DNA of 64,000 nucleotides, taken from NCBI GenBank assembly GCA_028583605.1, contig CM053329.1, positions 4,898,001 through 4,962,000 of the forward strand, in the 5' to 3' direction. Both the position numbers and the translations under genes were made by a program. The first letter of the stretch is position 1, and each line of letters begins with the position of its first letter. This document shows positions 1 through 13,780 of this stretch, piece by piece. The notes under the pieces are model-generated. The model ran no database searches. It saw only the letters and a program-made list of their open reading frames with translations, and was not told the origin of the DNA. This DNA comes from Dastarcus helophoroides. Taxonomy: Eukaryota; Arthropoda; Insecta; Coleoptera; Bothrideridae.

Positions 1-3000
1 AACAAAGTTACAAATCAGGCGACATTAAATCTGTCATCAAAACACATCTTCATTTCACTCCTGGTCCATCTTAAACTTTAATTGTTTGCTAGATCGCAAA
101 TAAATTTTCTATTTGTCGATGGAATATATAACAATCATATTATTTGGATTTTGGAAAATGTGCAGAATTTAAATATGTAAGAATATATAGAGTGCTCCAT
201 AAGAAAAAACAGTCTTGATATTAATTCACCCTGCATATATACACCAAAATACATATTTTATAAACAAATTAAACATTTAAGAAAAACTATATAGGACTGC
301 GTTGTCAAATTTTCAAAAGATTCGATAACAAGGAAAATAAAAGGGAGGTCCATTTAATAAGGCTATCCATGTACATCGGAGATGGGTCGATATTTTGCGA
401 ATATCTGAGCACCAAAGATGTCTTAGGTCTGGTTCATTTTCGCAGTCAACCATTGGGCAATATCAACATAAGGGTATGAATAAGATTATTTTTGATAATA
501 TTTCAATTACATTCCAATATTCCTTCCTAATTACTAATAATAGGAAGATACGCGAAAAATCATCAACAGAGACGACGGTTAGCATGCATATATGTAATTC
601 TTCTATATGGCCAACTCCGCGTTTTATGTGGGAAAGACTTTTCTTTCTCGCTGACCTTCACAGGGGTTGATGAGTCGCAGTGAACATATGTTAGAAGTCA
701 GCTGTGCACGGCCAAATGTAAACATCGGTTTGCATAGTAAATATTTCCATTTTTAAACAAAAAGTTGAAATATTTACACAATGTGACGTTTCCAGATATC
801 TGTAGAAAAACGAAAGAAAAATGGGATGGCGTTCGTACTATTTGTGTAACAAATGAAAAAACTACAAGATAACCAGCTTATTTTATGTAAGTAAATATTG
901 TTTTTATGGATAGATTTTATTTGCATTACTATTTAAACCTCTGCGAAATCAATACAATGCAATACGTTTCTCTGTTACATGAAAATTTCCAAAGGATGAT
1001 TCTTTACGAAAAAACTGGATGTCTGCTTGCTGCCTGAATAAAAATGATAGTGTTACCTAACCTAGCCTAACTTGTCTGTAAATAAAATGTTTGTTTTATT
1101 CGAGTATTTTAACCTGTCTGTTTAAAATTTTTTGTTTAACTCGACCATTTTTACGTTATTGTTTTTAAATAAAATGTTTTGTTCTATTATTCATGCATTT
1201 TTACTTTCCTTCTACATTAAATGTTTTGAACGTGTGACATTTGTTTTTAATCCGCTCGCAGCGATTCGAATTGAGACATGCGCAATACTCATCAACAATT
1301 AATGTTCCATCTTTGTCGGATTTGATCAGGATAAACTCCCGAAAAAAATAGAGAGCTGCCCAAATAGAAGTATTACATATATGGTTACATGCCTTATGTG
1401 CCATTTACATGAATAAGTAAAACTATCGCAAGTCAATCTCTGAGAATACTTCCAGCGAACTTGCGTAGTGTAAACAGTCTCCGAGGGTGCTCTCAGAGCA
1501 AGTCGTAAAACTTGCGCAAATGCTTGCCGCAATAATTAGTTGCACGTGTAAACAATCGTAGAGAGCGCTATACGCAAGTTCAGATTTATTTCCAATTTGT
1601 TGGAAGTTGTCTGCAAGTGGGTTGTGCAAGTCGTACATTTGGAGGTAGAAATAGTCGTGTATGGTCAATAAATATATTCGCTCTCACAAGTCGCTCTCGG
1701 AAGTGCTATCGCAAGTTACTATCCCGTGTAAACGGCACATTACTCCATCTGTAAACCAACCATCGGTAATCTTCGGGAGTAATCAAGCAGACGAATGGTA
1801 TATAAAGTTTCTATTCTTCATTTCCGATCAGAAGAGTTTCACCTCTGGTATGGTGGACCTACTGAGTTACCATTGTTGATGGTTTATTTTCTATTTTGAG
1901 AAATATTTAAATTTTTTATTTTAAAGTCGCCGTTTTGGAAAAGTAGTAAAAATGTCGAATTTCGACCTTATAAAATTGGTAAGATAGAGAAAAACATCGA
2001 AATATGGGCTCCAATTTGATTTTTATACATTACTTAAACGGCTTATCTAATTTAAATCTAAAAGTTGGTATATCTTTAGTCCATAGACTTCTAAACTTTT
2101 GACCATAGCATTTTTTCAATGTTAAAGTATGTAACAATATTATAATCTGAACTATTGGTATTTTTTTATTCGGTTTTCCTGAAAGTTCGAAAATTTATTC
2201 AATTAAATAATAATAACATGTCATATTAAAGTCTATTCAAACTAGTTTCGGAGTGGTAAGCTAATATGGTGTTAAGATCTTGATTAATTTTTCCATGAGT
2301 TGACTCCAAAATTATGAGTGAACAAAAATTGCATTTTCGGGCATTTTGATCTGTTTTTTTATAAATGAAAGGGATCTAGTTCTAAATAAACATTATAAAA
2401 GAGAAGTGATGCTCAAGTATGAAGAGAATGTGGTAGCAGAAAAGATAGTTCTCAAGTCTTTTAGCAAATTTAAAGTGGGAATGGTTTTCATGACGAGAAA
2501 CGTTTTGGACGTTCCACCAGCAGTGACGATGAATAAATATGGTGAGGAGAGTTCGCATAGCATGCATCATATAAATCCAAAAAAAATTGGATTATATGAA
2601 AGACCATTTAAAAACATTATTTATAACAACTACCTTACCATTCAATATTAACTCATTGCTATAAATCAGAAGCATAAAAACTTTATTTTCGTATCTGAAG
2701 CAAAATTTCTTGCTGCATATAATCTGAAAAATATACATACTATAAGTAGAGCCGCAGCTGTTTCCAATTTCAATAGAATTATGTTTTAATTATTCATTTA
2801 ATCTTTTCTTTTATATACCAAAATTTTATCAAAAATCAAATATTACTTAAATTGTTAGGTTACATATTTTATAATTGCTAGGAATCGCTCTTTGTAATAA
2901 AAATTTTAAAGCCGCATTATTTCTAAATTCAAAATTGGATTTTGGTGAAATTTTGAATATTTACATAAGCTTTCGTATTCTTGCAATGAGGATACTTGAT

Positions 3001-3910
3001 ATTTCATTAAAGTCATCAGCAAAAAAATTTTAAAAGAACAGTTCCTACAGTTTTTTTAAACAGTCTCTTAGAAATGTCTAAGATATCTATCTAATGACGT
3101 ATTAAAGTAGTTTGGCTTAAAAAATATTGGTTCAAGCTAAATCGAAAAATTTAATGACCTAAATAAAAACGGCACTGTATTTATGTTCGCCGCTATAATA
3201 TACTAGATTATAATATGAACTAAATATTTTTTTGCAGAATTGGCAAAATAACTTCCTTGTCCCAAAGTAACTCGAGGTATGGTCGAAATCATGTGTTTAT
3301 ATTTGATATTCAATATCTTTCCACAGCAAACTTTACACGATTTGAGTATTTAAGTGAATGAAAGACAAACCGCAAGTGTTAAAATTAAGGGTAAGAAAAA
3401 CGAATATGTAGTAATCACAACCTCTTGAATTATATCATTGTTTATTTTAAAATTTTTGAATGTTGGTTAATTGTTTATAAACAGTTTGGGAACTGAGCCA
3501 TCACCGCGGTGGTACGGCAACGTAATTTTGATAACAATCGTTTGGTTGCTATTTCGAGAAATATTTTACCTGTGGAGTAGACATTTTCAAAAACTTATGA
3601 CCTTAGTTTAAGAAATATCTAATTTTATTTTTGAACTTTACTTTTTCAGCCGAATGCAATATGCGAAGTTATTATAAATATGCCGGCATCTCAAAAAAAT
3701 GCAAAATATGCATGCATATGAAAGCTGCATGTAATTCGCTCTATAATTATAACTTGAATATGCCAAAAAGCAATTGGTTCAGCACGATAACATCCAACGT
3801 TTGTCTGCAGCACTAACCTAATCGAAAAATAATGGGACTGATTTTGCAATAGGTAATGACAACATTTAATAGAGGATGAAAAGAGCTTCCCATAAAGATG
3901 TAGTAATTTA
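1..3910. other. Intergenic, no gene recognised
   Basis: AT-rich sequence with only short open frames that match nothing I know and lack coding character. Around 1429-1745 is a patch of higher GC with repeated CGCAAGT and GTGTAAAC words, resembling the ends of the small MITEs at 13.6 and 27 kb. About 2030-2160 resembles 42640-42770. I see no RNA gene. Confidence 0.5.
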
Positions 3911-3912
3911 TA

Positions 3913-5198
3913 CAGGGTGCGGCAGTTAAATCCAGACAAATAAAACTTTGTTTTCAAATATAATATATTGACACAAAGAACAAATGTAAAAGAAAATGTT
4001 TTCAGTCAATATTCGTGTGACCTGTCAGGAGTACAGTCACTCAATATAACCGCTGTTGGCCTGAATTATCGCCTCCATTCTTGTCCTGAAGCTCCCGCAC
4101 GCTCTCTGTAACACAGCGCTGTCCATATTAGCGCGTAGAGACGCGATATTAGGGTGCCGTGACTTATTGGTAACCCGTTAAACAACGCTCCAAACATAAT
4201 AGTCGAGGGGGTTCAAATCCGGGCTATTCGGGGGCCAAAACTCTTTGGACCAGAACATGTCCGCATTGTCTGAGAGCCAGTTTTGGACCAAATGGCTTGT
4301 GTGAGCCGGTGCACCGTCCTATTGAAAAACATATTGCCCCCTTGCGGCCATAGTTACCATCCACGGTACCACAACATCCTTTAAAACATTCAAATAAACT
4401 TGTTTTGTGATAGTTCGTCCTTTTTCAAAGAAATGTGGCGGTATGACGTCGCCTTCACTGGACACAACACCTAGGACGTGAACACTAGCCGGACATTTGG
4501 TTCAAGCAACAATCGGGACGTCGTCAGGGTCGTGGGCCAGCCAGCGATCATTTCTTCGGTTGATTTTCACATCAACATAAAAACTTTTTTCATCGGAAAA
4601 AAATCCGATTCGCCCCGCTGCTTCGTTTTTCAAAGAACTCAGTAGCAGGTTGCAGCGAGCAATCCGCTTTGTTTTGGCAGCTTCAGACAGCATCTGTCGC
4701 ACCTTGATTGTGTAGGACTTGTATCGTAGGTCCTCTTCTGCAATCCGACGCATTGTTCGCTCGCTGACACCCACCACTGACGCCAATTTCCGCAACGATT
4801 GTCCAGGGTTCTCCGAAATTCAGCTGCTGAGCCCTTTCCACGACCGCCGGAGTTCGTGACAACCGTTCCCTCGAATGGGAACTTCTCGCCGGGCCAACGG
4901 AACCTTCTTTGGACTTCTCTGAAGCATTGTATTACGCCACAACATCATAAACGGTCGATCTCGGGTACCCGAAAAATCGAATGACTTCGGCCGCCGAACG
5001 CCCAGCGCGAAGGCTTTCAATAATAGCGGCTCTTATATTGTACTCCGCACTTGTTCCCAGCATCTCGGCTATTTTAAGGTTATATATGTTTACTAGACAC
5101 CCATAGCCTTCGAAAACCGCAATCGCGACCTCTGACGGAACTACGATGTAGTGCGAAATTCAAATTGAAATTTCTCCGGATTTAACTTCCGCGCCCTG
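3913..5198 (-). mobile_element. maT-type Tc1/mariner transposon, decayed
   Basis: A complete but inactive element. Its ends are inverted repeats: CAGGGTGCGGCAGTTAAATC on the left and the complement of TCCGGATTTAACTTCCGCGC on the right. TA dinucleotides flank both sides (3911-3912 and 5199-5200), the target duplication expected of this superfamily. Length is about 1.29 kb, usual for maT. It contains one transposase reading frame on the minus strand, broken by several stops and at least one frameshift. Confidence 0.88.
4037..5063 (-). pseudogene. maT (DD37D) transposase, inactivated
   Basis: About 340 codons, full length for this family. It starts at MLGTSAEYNIRAA, has helix-turn-helix-like segments (VRRIAEEDL region near 4740), then a first catalytic Asp in FFSDEKSF (near 4594), a second in QDGAPAH (near 4316) and a third in NPLDYY (near 4205). 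The second and third Asp are separated by 37 residues, which is the maT signature and excludes the 34-residue mariner spacing. It is dead: stops at 4502-4504, just before DGAPAH, after YYVWSVV and in the N-terminal third, plus a frameshift near 4810. The stops are of the kind produced by C-to-T decay. Confidence 0.85.
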
Positions 5199-8100
5199 TA
5201 TATAACTATATTCCTTATTTCACGTTGGTTGTGAAATTCACTCCTGCTCGGCAATGAATAGTAGTAATTGCAACCGCACATCCTAAAAATACTGTATTGA
5301 TAGGCACTAAAAACAATCAAATTGTAATTGCATGTCTAAAAAAGAACTAAATATTTTTATTTTAAGTTTTTGTATTTTAAGATATCGAAAGCAAATATTG
5401 CGCAAATTAATCGCTAGATTTAAAAAAATTGCAGATAATGAGTTGACAATTAGACGAGCTCTCCAAAAAGGTGCTACTCGACATATCTTCCCTATTTAAA
5501 TTAAGGAGGTGAAACTCATCCCCGCTAGGGATTGAATGCCACATATACCGTGAAAGTTCAAGCAAGCTTCCCCCTCGGAAGCAAAATCAACTCTGTTTTT
5601 GCGTTTTTAAAAATACTTAGCAGTTCTCGAGAGATCCGGGGTGCAAATTTTTTACTTTTGCTTCATTTTTATTTTACTTATTTTTTTACGCACAGTTAAA
5701 ATGTGAGTGTTTTATTTGTTTATTTATCGAAACAAACGTTATCCTAAATAAAAAATAGTATGACTGAATAGTTCTTTTAAATATCTTTCAAACGAGATAT
5801 CACTTGCCATATGATACCAGTTACAATTATTGTTCGTAGTGACCTTGTCATAGATGACTTATTACTAATAAGGAGCCTGAATAAGTTTATTTGTGATCTT
5901 CAAATTTCATTAGCAAACTGTGACCATTCGAAACATATGAAGAGGGATGTGTACTTTTTTCTAACACTTATTTAATCCCTTTAAACTAGCTTAAACACAA
6001 ACAAAATTAGAATGACTGAATAGGTGTTCTGAATACCTTTCAAAGTAGATATCACTTGCTATAGGGTTCTGCTTAAAATTATTAGTCATAAGGGCCTTAT
6101 GTCACCTACTATAATATGTTGTGAAGTTTTACAAAGTATAACCGTTTAAAAGAAAAGAGGAGTAAGGGGACTTTTGACTAAGGTTGTATGTATTTATCAC
6201 TCTTCTGTTTCTCTTTTCCATTAAAATTAATGACATAATGACCGAAAGGCTTTGTAAAATTTAATAGTGGGCTGAACATTTGCAACAAGCAAAAATAAGA
6301 TTATCATTTTTTTTTCAAGTAAAATGCCAATAGTATTGGGGAATTTAAATATAACCTGCACTTGTTGCATTGCGAAAAGAAAATATGACCTTCCCAATAA
6401 ATGAACGACTTATAAATAGACATTTGGCTCAATCTCTCAATGTGCAGCCATTCGAATTCGTGAGGATGCCATCTTTAGAATCTAAAGATTGGGCAGAAAG
6501 CATGGTATACCCACCCCTCTTTTATTGTTCTCGTCTACATTCTACAATGCGCCCTAAGCTTTTCGCTTATATTTTACAGTTACCCCATCAAAAAGTTTAT
6601 TATTTCTGCACCTGTGTCAATCGTAAAAGATTGAACTTCTTTAATTAAATGTTTCACAATATAAAAGATTGTCTTGGGAAGTTATAATTAGAAAGCTCAC
6701 TCGCGTTGGTGCTCCTGTGTAAACACTGGTCAATATAAATGTTGCAATATTATAACGACCTTAATTAATTTTCTTTAAAAAAGATTCTTAATAAAAAGGG
6801 AAGTTACGCATCTTTATAACTTTGCGGCGGAAATTTGACTTGATAACTTTAATCCTTGTAATAAAATATAATATTCAGGAATGGAAGTCCCTTTAAAAAA
6901 ATCTAAGTTCCCAATTAGCTGAAAATGTAGAAATAAGTCCTTTATAACCTAACCATTTTTATGGGATTAATAGATTTAGTTATAGAAAATAAAATGTAAT
7001 TATCACAGGCTAACATATTAGCAAAATTTTAAATTATAAAATGGCCAAAACTAACATGTGAGGTGAAACAATGAAAATAAATTCTCAATTAATGAATATA
7101 TTAAACCAACTTTGGATAAAATTTTAACCAAATATAGCTTGATTTAGATAGCTTAAATTTATCATTATCGTCATGTACAGTCGGTGTTAAAATTTGGATC
7201 ATAGCGCTAATTAACAATTTAGAGGAAATTGCTCGCAGATTAAATTTTAAAAGTATTGGATTTGGCTGTGTGCTGAAAATTTATTAGGGGTAGCAGGGGA
7301 ATGCCGTTGACTCAAGGAAAAAACGTTTTTTACTAAAAGTCTGACAAAATAACAAAACTTTAACTATTCAATAATCAATGGTTTTATCTTGTACCATAAA
7401 TTAGTAGTAAAAATTATAAAAAATAAACAAACTTGGACTGTGGGTAATACCGCTCATGTAAAGAAATAATGACGTTCAAGGCGGATTGTTTTAATGTAAT
7501 AGAGAGATTAGTAAAATAATAAAGACAACCAAATTAAAGTCTACAATCACAATTACGCATAAATTATTCTTCCTAGAAGTAATGGCTATAAGCATCACGT
7601 TTTAACCTTAATAATACAAATCACAGATGTACTCTTAAGAAAATTTAATTACATCCAGTAGCCAGAGCATATGGCATTAGGTCAGGTTTGTATGCAGTTC
7701 AGTGATATCACATTTTGTTATTTCATCAAAGCTTTGGCAAATAATTCATTTGTTATAGTTTTCATCGTCCACGTCCACTTCACCAATACTACAAAGATCT
7801 TGATTTTGTCCGTGTTCGATATGCGACGAACCTCCCTGCAAGACTTTACGTTTGGAAAATTTTCCTTTCATATTTTTATAATTTATTGCATTTTTGTTCT
7901 AAGTGATATTATTTTTGTAATTTTTCTACCCTTAATATTTATTGCTTTCCTTTAACTTTCTTTCCATTTTAAAGCACCTTTCTAGCAGATCTTTTTCTAT
8001 TTAAAGCCACTTTGGGGGTGGTCCTTTGTTTATTTCTGGGTATATCTGTTAAGGGTTATATGAGCGGTATTGCCCCAAAGAACCGTTTTGTATTAACGTC

Positions 8101-8630
8101 GAAATTCGAAATGTAGTTAAAATTATTCAAAGGTATCTACGTCATCGTTAAATAGAACGCCTCTGTACCTTAAATGTTAGTAGCAATAATAAATAATTAC
8201 AAAAATTATGGACTTATAGTCAAAAACTAACTGGCACAAATTAAATGAAGAAAACCTCAAACAAACATAAAAATTTACTCTGCCATATTTCGAGTAAATT
8301 GAAGTTTATTATTGCTGCGTCCTCTTGCATCAAACCCCCTATGTTTTAATCCCCATGACTTTTTTTTAGGTGCCGCTTTTATGAAAGTAATTAAGGTGAG
8401 CAGCATTATCCGATAAACGTTATTACCCCTAATTCCCTTAAATTCTTCACATATCTTGACTACGGTATCTCCCTTATAGCTTCAAATTTTGCAGGATCCG
8501 GGAGAATTTCTTCTCGTAGCAGAACATTTATTTTCTTCTGTAGAAATTGGGCAAACCTTTAACTGCACTTTCATCCGAAATATTCATATACTCTTTGAAC
8601 CTTTGCGATTAAACCAATAAATGCGTAAGG
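5199..8630. other. Intergenic, no gene recognised
   Basis: AT-rich, no supported coding region. It contains a partial direct repeat (5741-6108, listed separately). An imperfect inverted word pair, AATACCGCTCAT near 7446 and ATGAGCGGTATT near 8060, could be the ends of an unidentified 0.6-kb element. The hydrophobic open frame at 7671-7955 lies between these words and has no recognisable features. Confidence 0.4.
5741..6108. repeat. Two-copy direct repeat, about 260-bp period
   Basis: The segment with ATGACTGAATAG...GAGATATCACTTGC at 5758-5850 recurs at 6011-6108 as ATGACTGAATAG...TAGATATCACTTGC, followed in both copies by a TTATTn(3-4)TCnTAnnG(A/G)CCTT-like tail. The divergence suggests an old tandem duplication inside a repetitive element. 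Confidence 0.6.
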
Positions 8631-8631
8631 C

Positions 8632-10080
8632 AGGCACGTAGCCATTAGTTTCGTTCGGGGGGGGGTCCAACTCCCCCTTTTTTTATGTTAGAGACACATA
8701 AACTTCTTTGGAAATGAGCAATATTGCAAAATTTAAAGAAAAAGTTGAATTGATAAATTACGCCTTTGTCTTTTACTTAGTGCTCATATTTTACTTTTGC
8801 GTAAAATTTCCAATCTTAACTTCGAAATTTGGACTATAATTCGAAACTCCAAAGTTCGACTTCAGTCTCGATATTTAAATCTTTCAAATTGGGTCAATCT
8901 CGATATTTTAAAAAAAATTTTCAATTACCCAGTATTTTTTTTCAAAATAAGTGAATTTTGAACTTTTCAGAGCAACATCAAATTTCAGATCAGATACGAA
9001 ATTAGGAATTAGATATTAAAGATGTAGTAAAAAAGTTTCAAAAGAAGGCTTCCATTTTAATTTGTAATTTCGATGTTTGTCGAAACATTGAATTTATTTT
9101 AGTAAGGAAAAAGGTGAATCTAAAAAAACGCGAATATTATAAAAAATATTTCGATCTAAACTGAAAATTTTAAGGAAATCGAAATTTATAAAATCAGTTT
9201 TTTAGAAATTTTGATTTTTAATATCGACATGCCAAAAATAAAAATGTAGATATTTCTAAATTATTTCAAAAATGTTAAAGGAAAATTAGGACCCAAAAAT
9301 ATCAAAAGTTAGAATCTCAACTGAAAATTTCGTTTAAATAAAGAGAAAATTAAAAGTCCAAATTTGGATTTAAAAAAGAAGTTTAAATTTTCAAACTAAA
9401 ATGAATATTTTGAAAATAACGCCAAAATATGTATAAATATGTGTCAAAGAGTGAAATCTCTGAAAAAATCAAAAGTTGAATTTGAATCAAAAATTATAAG
9501 AAAGTTAAAAGAATTTTACAAAAGAAGTTGATATTTCGAAAATTTCTAAAAATAATCGAAATTTAGAAAATCGTTGGAATGTATATAAAATTTATGAATC
9601 TACACTTAAAAAATAGTGTAATATCAGTTATATTTGCAGCCAATATTTAGTTTGAGAATACACGTCTTTCGTAAACCTTCAGATTAAAACGCGAAAATAA
9701 AAATACTAATAATTGAAAATTTTAGAAAATAATTTAAGTTTTAAGTAAAACATTTGTATAAGATATTTCTGGAAGCCCGAAGTTTAAAAAAAATAAATAT
9801 AATCACAATCAAGAAAGCTAATATTTTGCAAAAAGATCAATATTTATACACAAAATCAGTCAGAAGTATAACATTTTTGAAAAAAAAAACACCAGAAGTC
9901 AGCAAAAAATGGTTCGTGTGTACTTAAACTTTTAAAAAATAAATAAATAAAATCGGTTATGTGCTTACAGAGACGTAGAATTTAAGAAAATAACTTAGGA
10001 TTTTAAATTTCAACTCGGAATTTTGATAAAATAATAAAAATTTCTAGAAAATACTCTTCAGAACATGAAAGAACATACAT
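8632..10080. repeat. A-rich degenerate CGAAATTT region with a transposon-like end
   Basis: Begins with GGCACGTAGCCATT followed by a run of nine G and a C-run, an arrangement resembling a transposon end. It continues as about 1.4 kb of A-rich sequence in which short words such as GAAATTT and AAAATTTCGA recur without a fixed period. No coding region. Confidence 0.45.
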
Positions 10081-10335
10081 TAATTATTTTTACGTATTCG
10101 TTTCTTTTATTTATTTATTTTTTTCATTTTCTTAATTAGTAAAAATGAAGAATAAAATCTAGTGATATTAACATTATATAAATTTGACAAATAAAAACGT
10201 AAAACTTACCAAAGAAAAATTTCTTAATATCCATTTTGAGTTTACGTATTTAACTGATCATCGATCAAGAGTCGACCTGTCGACTAATTCGTAACTCGTA
10301 CCATAATCACGATTTGTATTGTATATCCTATGGCA

Positions 10336-13053
10336 CGAGTCGGGAACCTTTTAACCTGAAACAGCCAGCCGCAATAAAAGATTGATTTAGTGAATTTCAA
10401 GACCCAAAAATTTTTATCTTTTCTTCTACATTTTATTTTAAAATTAAATCAGATAAATCAGAGAAAATATGGGACAGGGAGAGCCTTTGACTCATGTAGT
10501 CAAATGAAAATATATTCAGCCCAAAGGACCTTTTATTTCTCAACTTCCAAATTTTCCTTTTTTCACAATTTCGACTTTTTTAACTCTTCTCTATATTAGT
10601 CTTCTTTTTTAATATGTATTTTGTTCCTAAAATTAGGCTTACCCCAAATCTTCCTTTCTTCTCAAAACTCAATAATTTATGAAAATATTTACTTTTTTAT
10701 AATTCGACTTACTGAAAGATTCGACACATTTCTCAAAAATTCATCATTTGTTGACTTTTTAGGAAGAAGAGTAAACATCTTAAGTAATTGTAGATGTTAA
10801 GTAAAATACTTTTTGAAGATTTCGAGCTTTTTATCAAAGTTTTAGTTTTTCGAAATTTGGATCTATTCTCAAATTTCACTACATTCCAAAATTACATTTT
10901 TTCGACTTTGTTCTAAATTGCGGCTTTTTTCTAAAACTTTCTACATTCTTTTTAAAATTCGTCCTTGTTCCAAATTTCGGCATTTTCCCCAAAATTGACC
11001 TTTACGAAACATTTATACTTTTACTTTATTTTCTAAAAATTTGGACTTGTTACGAAAAATTCGGTTTTTTTTTTCGAAATTTCGACCTTTAAAATTCGAC
11101 ATTTTATTGTTTCTGCAAACTGCGATTTTTTCAACGAAATTTATCTACATATTTTCAAAATGTTTGACATAATCTCAACATTTGACTTTCTCTGGGAAAT
11201 TTTGACTTTAACTCTTTTCTCGAAATTTCTATATTCTTTTGAAAATTTGTCGTCATTTTGCCATTTTGCCCAAATATTGACTTTTACTAAACACTTTAAA
11301 CTTTTATTTATTTTCTACAAGTTTGGACTTGTTTAGCAAAATTCCGTTTTTTTCGAAATTTTGACATAAAATTCGACATTTTATTGTTTCTGCAACAGGC
11401 TACGATTTTTTCGACGAAATTCGTCAATTTTCAAAAGGTTTGACTTAATCTCAAAATTTTATTTTTCTTATAATTTAAACTTTATTTAAAGTTCAACTTT
11501 TTTCTCGAAACTGGAAGTTGTATTAACACTGTCTCCTCTTTCGAAATTATTTTACTAATTCGATCAAAATTCGAATTTATCTGGAGTTTTTTTTTGAATT
11601 CGTCTTATGTTCGAAATTTCAAATTTATTCTCAAAATTTAACCTTGTCTGGAAAAATACAAATTTTTTATTTTCCTCTTCCCTGAAAAACTTCGACTTCT
11701 GAAAAAGTTCAACAACTTGTTGTTAAGCTTTTAATTTTTTACAAATTCTCACATAATTTAAATTCGTCTAAACATTTCAGGTTTTTAAATTTGTTTTGCG
11801 AATTTAAATCTATTGTCAAAATTCGAAGTGTTTTTCTAAAATTTTGCTTTTTTTGGGAACCTTTGACGAATTCATTTTCTTCGAAATCTTTTTTTTCTCA
11901 AAATTGAGCTTTTTCTGGAAATTTCAACCTTTATTTCGAATCAAATTCATCTATTTTCAAATCTCAAAATTTGATTTTTTTCTTAAAATTTAACTTTCTC
12001 TGGGAAATCTTGACCACTTTTTAAAATTCAATATTTTTCTCGAAACTAAAAATTTTAACGACGGTCTGTTTTTTTTCGAAATCATTTTACCAATTTTCGC
12101 ACAATTGGAATTTATGATTTCTTTTTTTAATCCTCTTGTTTTCGAAATTTCAAATTTCTTCTCAAAATTTCAATTTCTCTGAAAAATTTCAAATTTTTTG
12201 TCGAAATTTGTAGCTGTTCTTAAAATTTTGACTTTTTCCTTGACATTTTTCCTAAAATTTGACCTTTATCTTCTTCTTTGAAAAACTTCGACTTATTTAA
12301 AATTCGACATTTTTTAAGCTTTCAGTTTATTTTTACAATGTATCTTTTTGACATTTTATAGTTTTTCAGAAAATTCAAATTTGTCTAAAAATTTCATGTT
12401 CTGGGTTTTGATCTGTTGTCGAAATTCGACCCTTTTTTTTATTTTAGCTTTTTTTGAGAACTTTTGATAATATCATTTTTTTCGAAATCTCTTCCTTTTT
12501 CTCAATTTGTTCGAAATCTCTTCCTTTTTCTCAATTTTTTCGAAGTCTCTTTTTTTCAATTTGTTCGAAATATCTTAATTTTTCTCAATTTTTTCGAATT
12601 CTCTTTTTCTCAATTTTTTCGAAATCTCTTCCTTTTTCTCAAATTGGGCTTTTTCAGGAAATTTCAGCTTTTATTTCGATATTTGCTGTTTCTGTAAATT
12701 TAGATTTTTTTTCTCAAAAAACTAATTCAACTTTTTTCACGAAATTTTAAGGCTGTAGAAAATTTACAAATAAAAAAGGTAAAAATCATGAGAAAAATAT
12801 TTTTCAGAAATTTCGACTCCTAAAATTGGTCTTTTTCTAGAAATTTCAAATTTCATGTTAATAAAAATCAATCAAAAATTTCAAAAAAATGCTCCTTGAA
12901 ATCATAACTTTTTTTGTCAAAATTTAAGCAAAACGTAAAAACTTGTTTAATGAGCGTCTGTCCATTCTAACTTTTTAGGGGAATTTAAAGAGCCGCAATT
13001 GTCTTTTAAAATAGACGCAGGTGGCTCGCGAGCCGCGGTTAGCCGACTCCCGT
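10336..13053. mobile_element. hAT-like non-autonomous element filled with T-rich sequence
   Basis: The element is bounded by the 9-base direct repeat CCTATGGCA at 10327-10335 and 13054-13062, consistent with an 8-bp hAT target duplication. The left end has GAGTCGGGAACCTTTT and the right end, on the other strand, GGGAGTCGGCTAACCGCGGC. Both resemble the GTCGGCAACC-type ends of hAT elements. The interior (10.39-12.95 kb) carries no transposase. It is strongly T-rich on the plus strand and made of variants of TTTTTCGAAATTTCGAC. Confidence 0.65.
12479..12650 (+). repeat. Local tandem repeat, unit about 31 bp
   Basis: Five to six imperfect copies of a unit running TTCGAAATCTCTTCC then TTTTTCTCAATTTTT. 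The repeated Phe/Ser/Gln-rich open frames here are a by-product of the repeat, not genes. Confidence 0.8.
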
Positions 13054-13629
13054 CCTATGGCAATTTGGCCATATGAAATAATGAGCTAATATAATAAAGT
13101 AGATTAGGTATAAGAATATGTCCTTTGAGTGCAATGCCGCTGCCGCACGTACGTAACGATTGAAGCATGTATTGGGAAGCCTTGAGTTCATTGCCAATTT
13201 TTTTTAAAATGACTACATGGCGATTTTGCTTATTATAAGCTCAGTAGTTGGCAATTTCGGAAATTATTTACATGCTTAAGTACACAATCAACCGTTTTTC
13301 TATTGATATTTCAATTCGTATCGTATGGTTATAAACATTTTAAACTATTCGTAAAGAGAGTTACAAGCTGAACGAGTGTTTCTGATGTTTCAGTATTGTT
13401 CTCATTTTATAAGTTGTAGTGATTCTACAGAAAACCAGTTACCTTTGTCCGAGTTGGATAGCCGAACTTAGGAGGGGTTCGGATTCTTTTTCCACTGGGC
13501 CTCTTGTAAAAATTTTAAGACATCATCCACTAATAAACTTTTATTGTAGCAGAGAAATATACAAAATCGAAAAAATTACAACGTCTCTGACATTACCAAA
13601 CATCTATTATCAATTGCTTATTCCTTTGC

Positions 13630-13780
13630 GGCGTGTGTACACTAGACCCTTTATTACGTACATTTCTTTCTGACATAAGATGTATTAAGGGTCAACTATC
13701 CTGAGAGAAGCTCTCCGAGACTCTCAACTTTGTAAATAAGTCTCGGATATGGAATAAAGTATCTAGTGTAAGCTCGCCCT
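13630..13780. mobile_element. Short MITE with GTGTACACTAGA-type ends
   Basis: Inverted ends GGCGTGTGTACACTAGA and, on the other strand, GGGCGAGCTTACACTAGA bound about 150 bp. The interior (ACATTTCTTTCTGACATAAG, then GAGAGAAGCTCTCCGAGACT and a GGAATAAAGT tail) is shared with the element at 26979-27308. Superfamily not determined. Confidence 0.65.

Noticed and set aside
1055..1072. CCTAACCTAGCCTAAC, similar to the insect telomere repeat
   Set aside because: Only two imperfect units; AT-rich chance is enough to explain it.
2346..2651. 101-codon open frame
   Set aside because: No recognisable domain, no splice or promoter context, and an overlapping frame on the other strand.
12454..12750. Two overlapping Phe/Ser-rich open frames with internal repeats
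   Set aside because: Translation of a 31-bp tandem repeat in three frames, not a protein.
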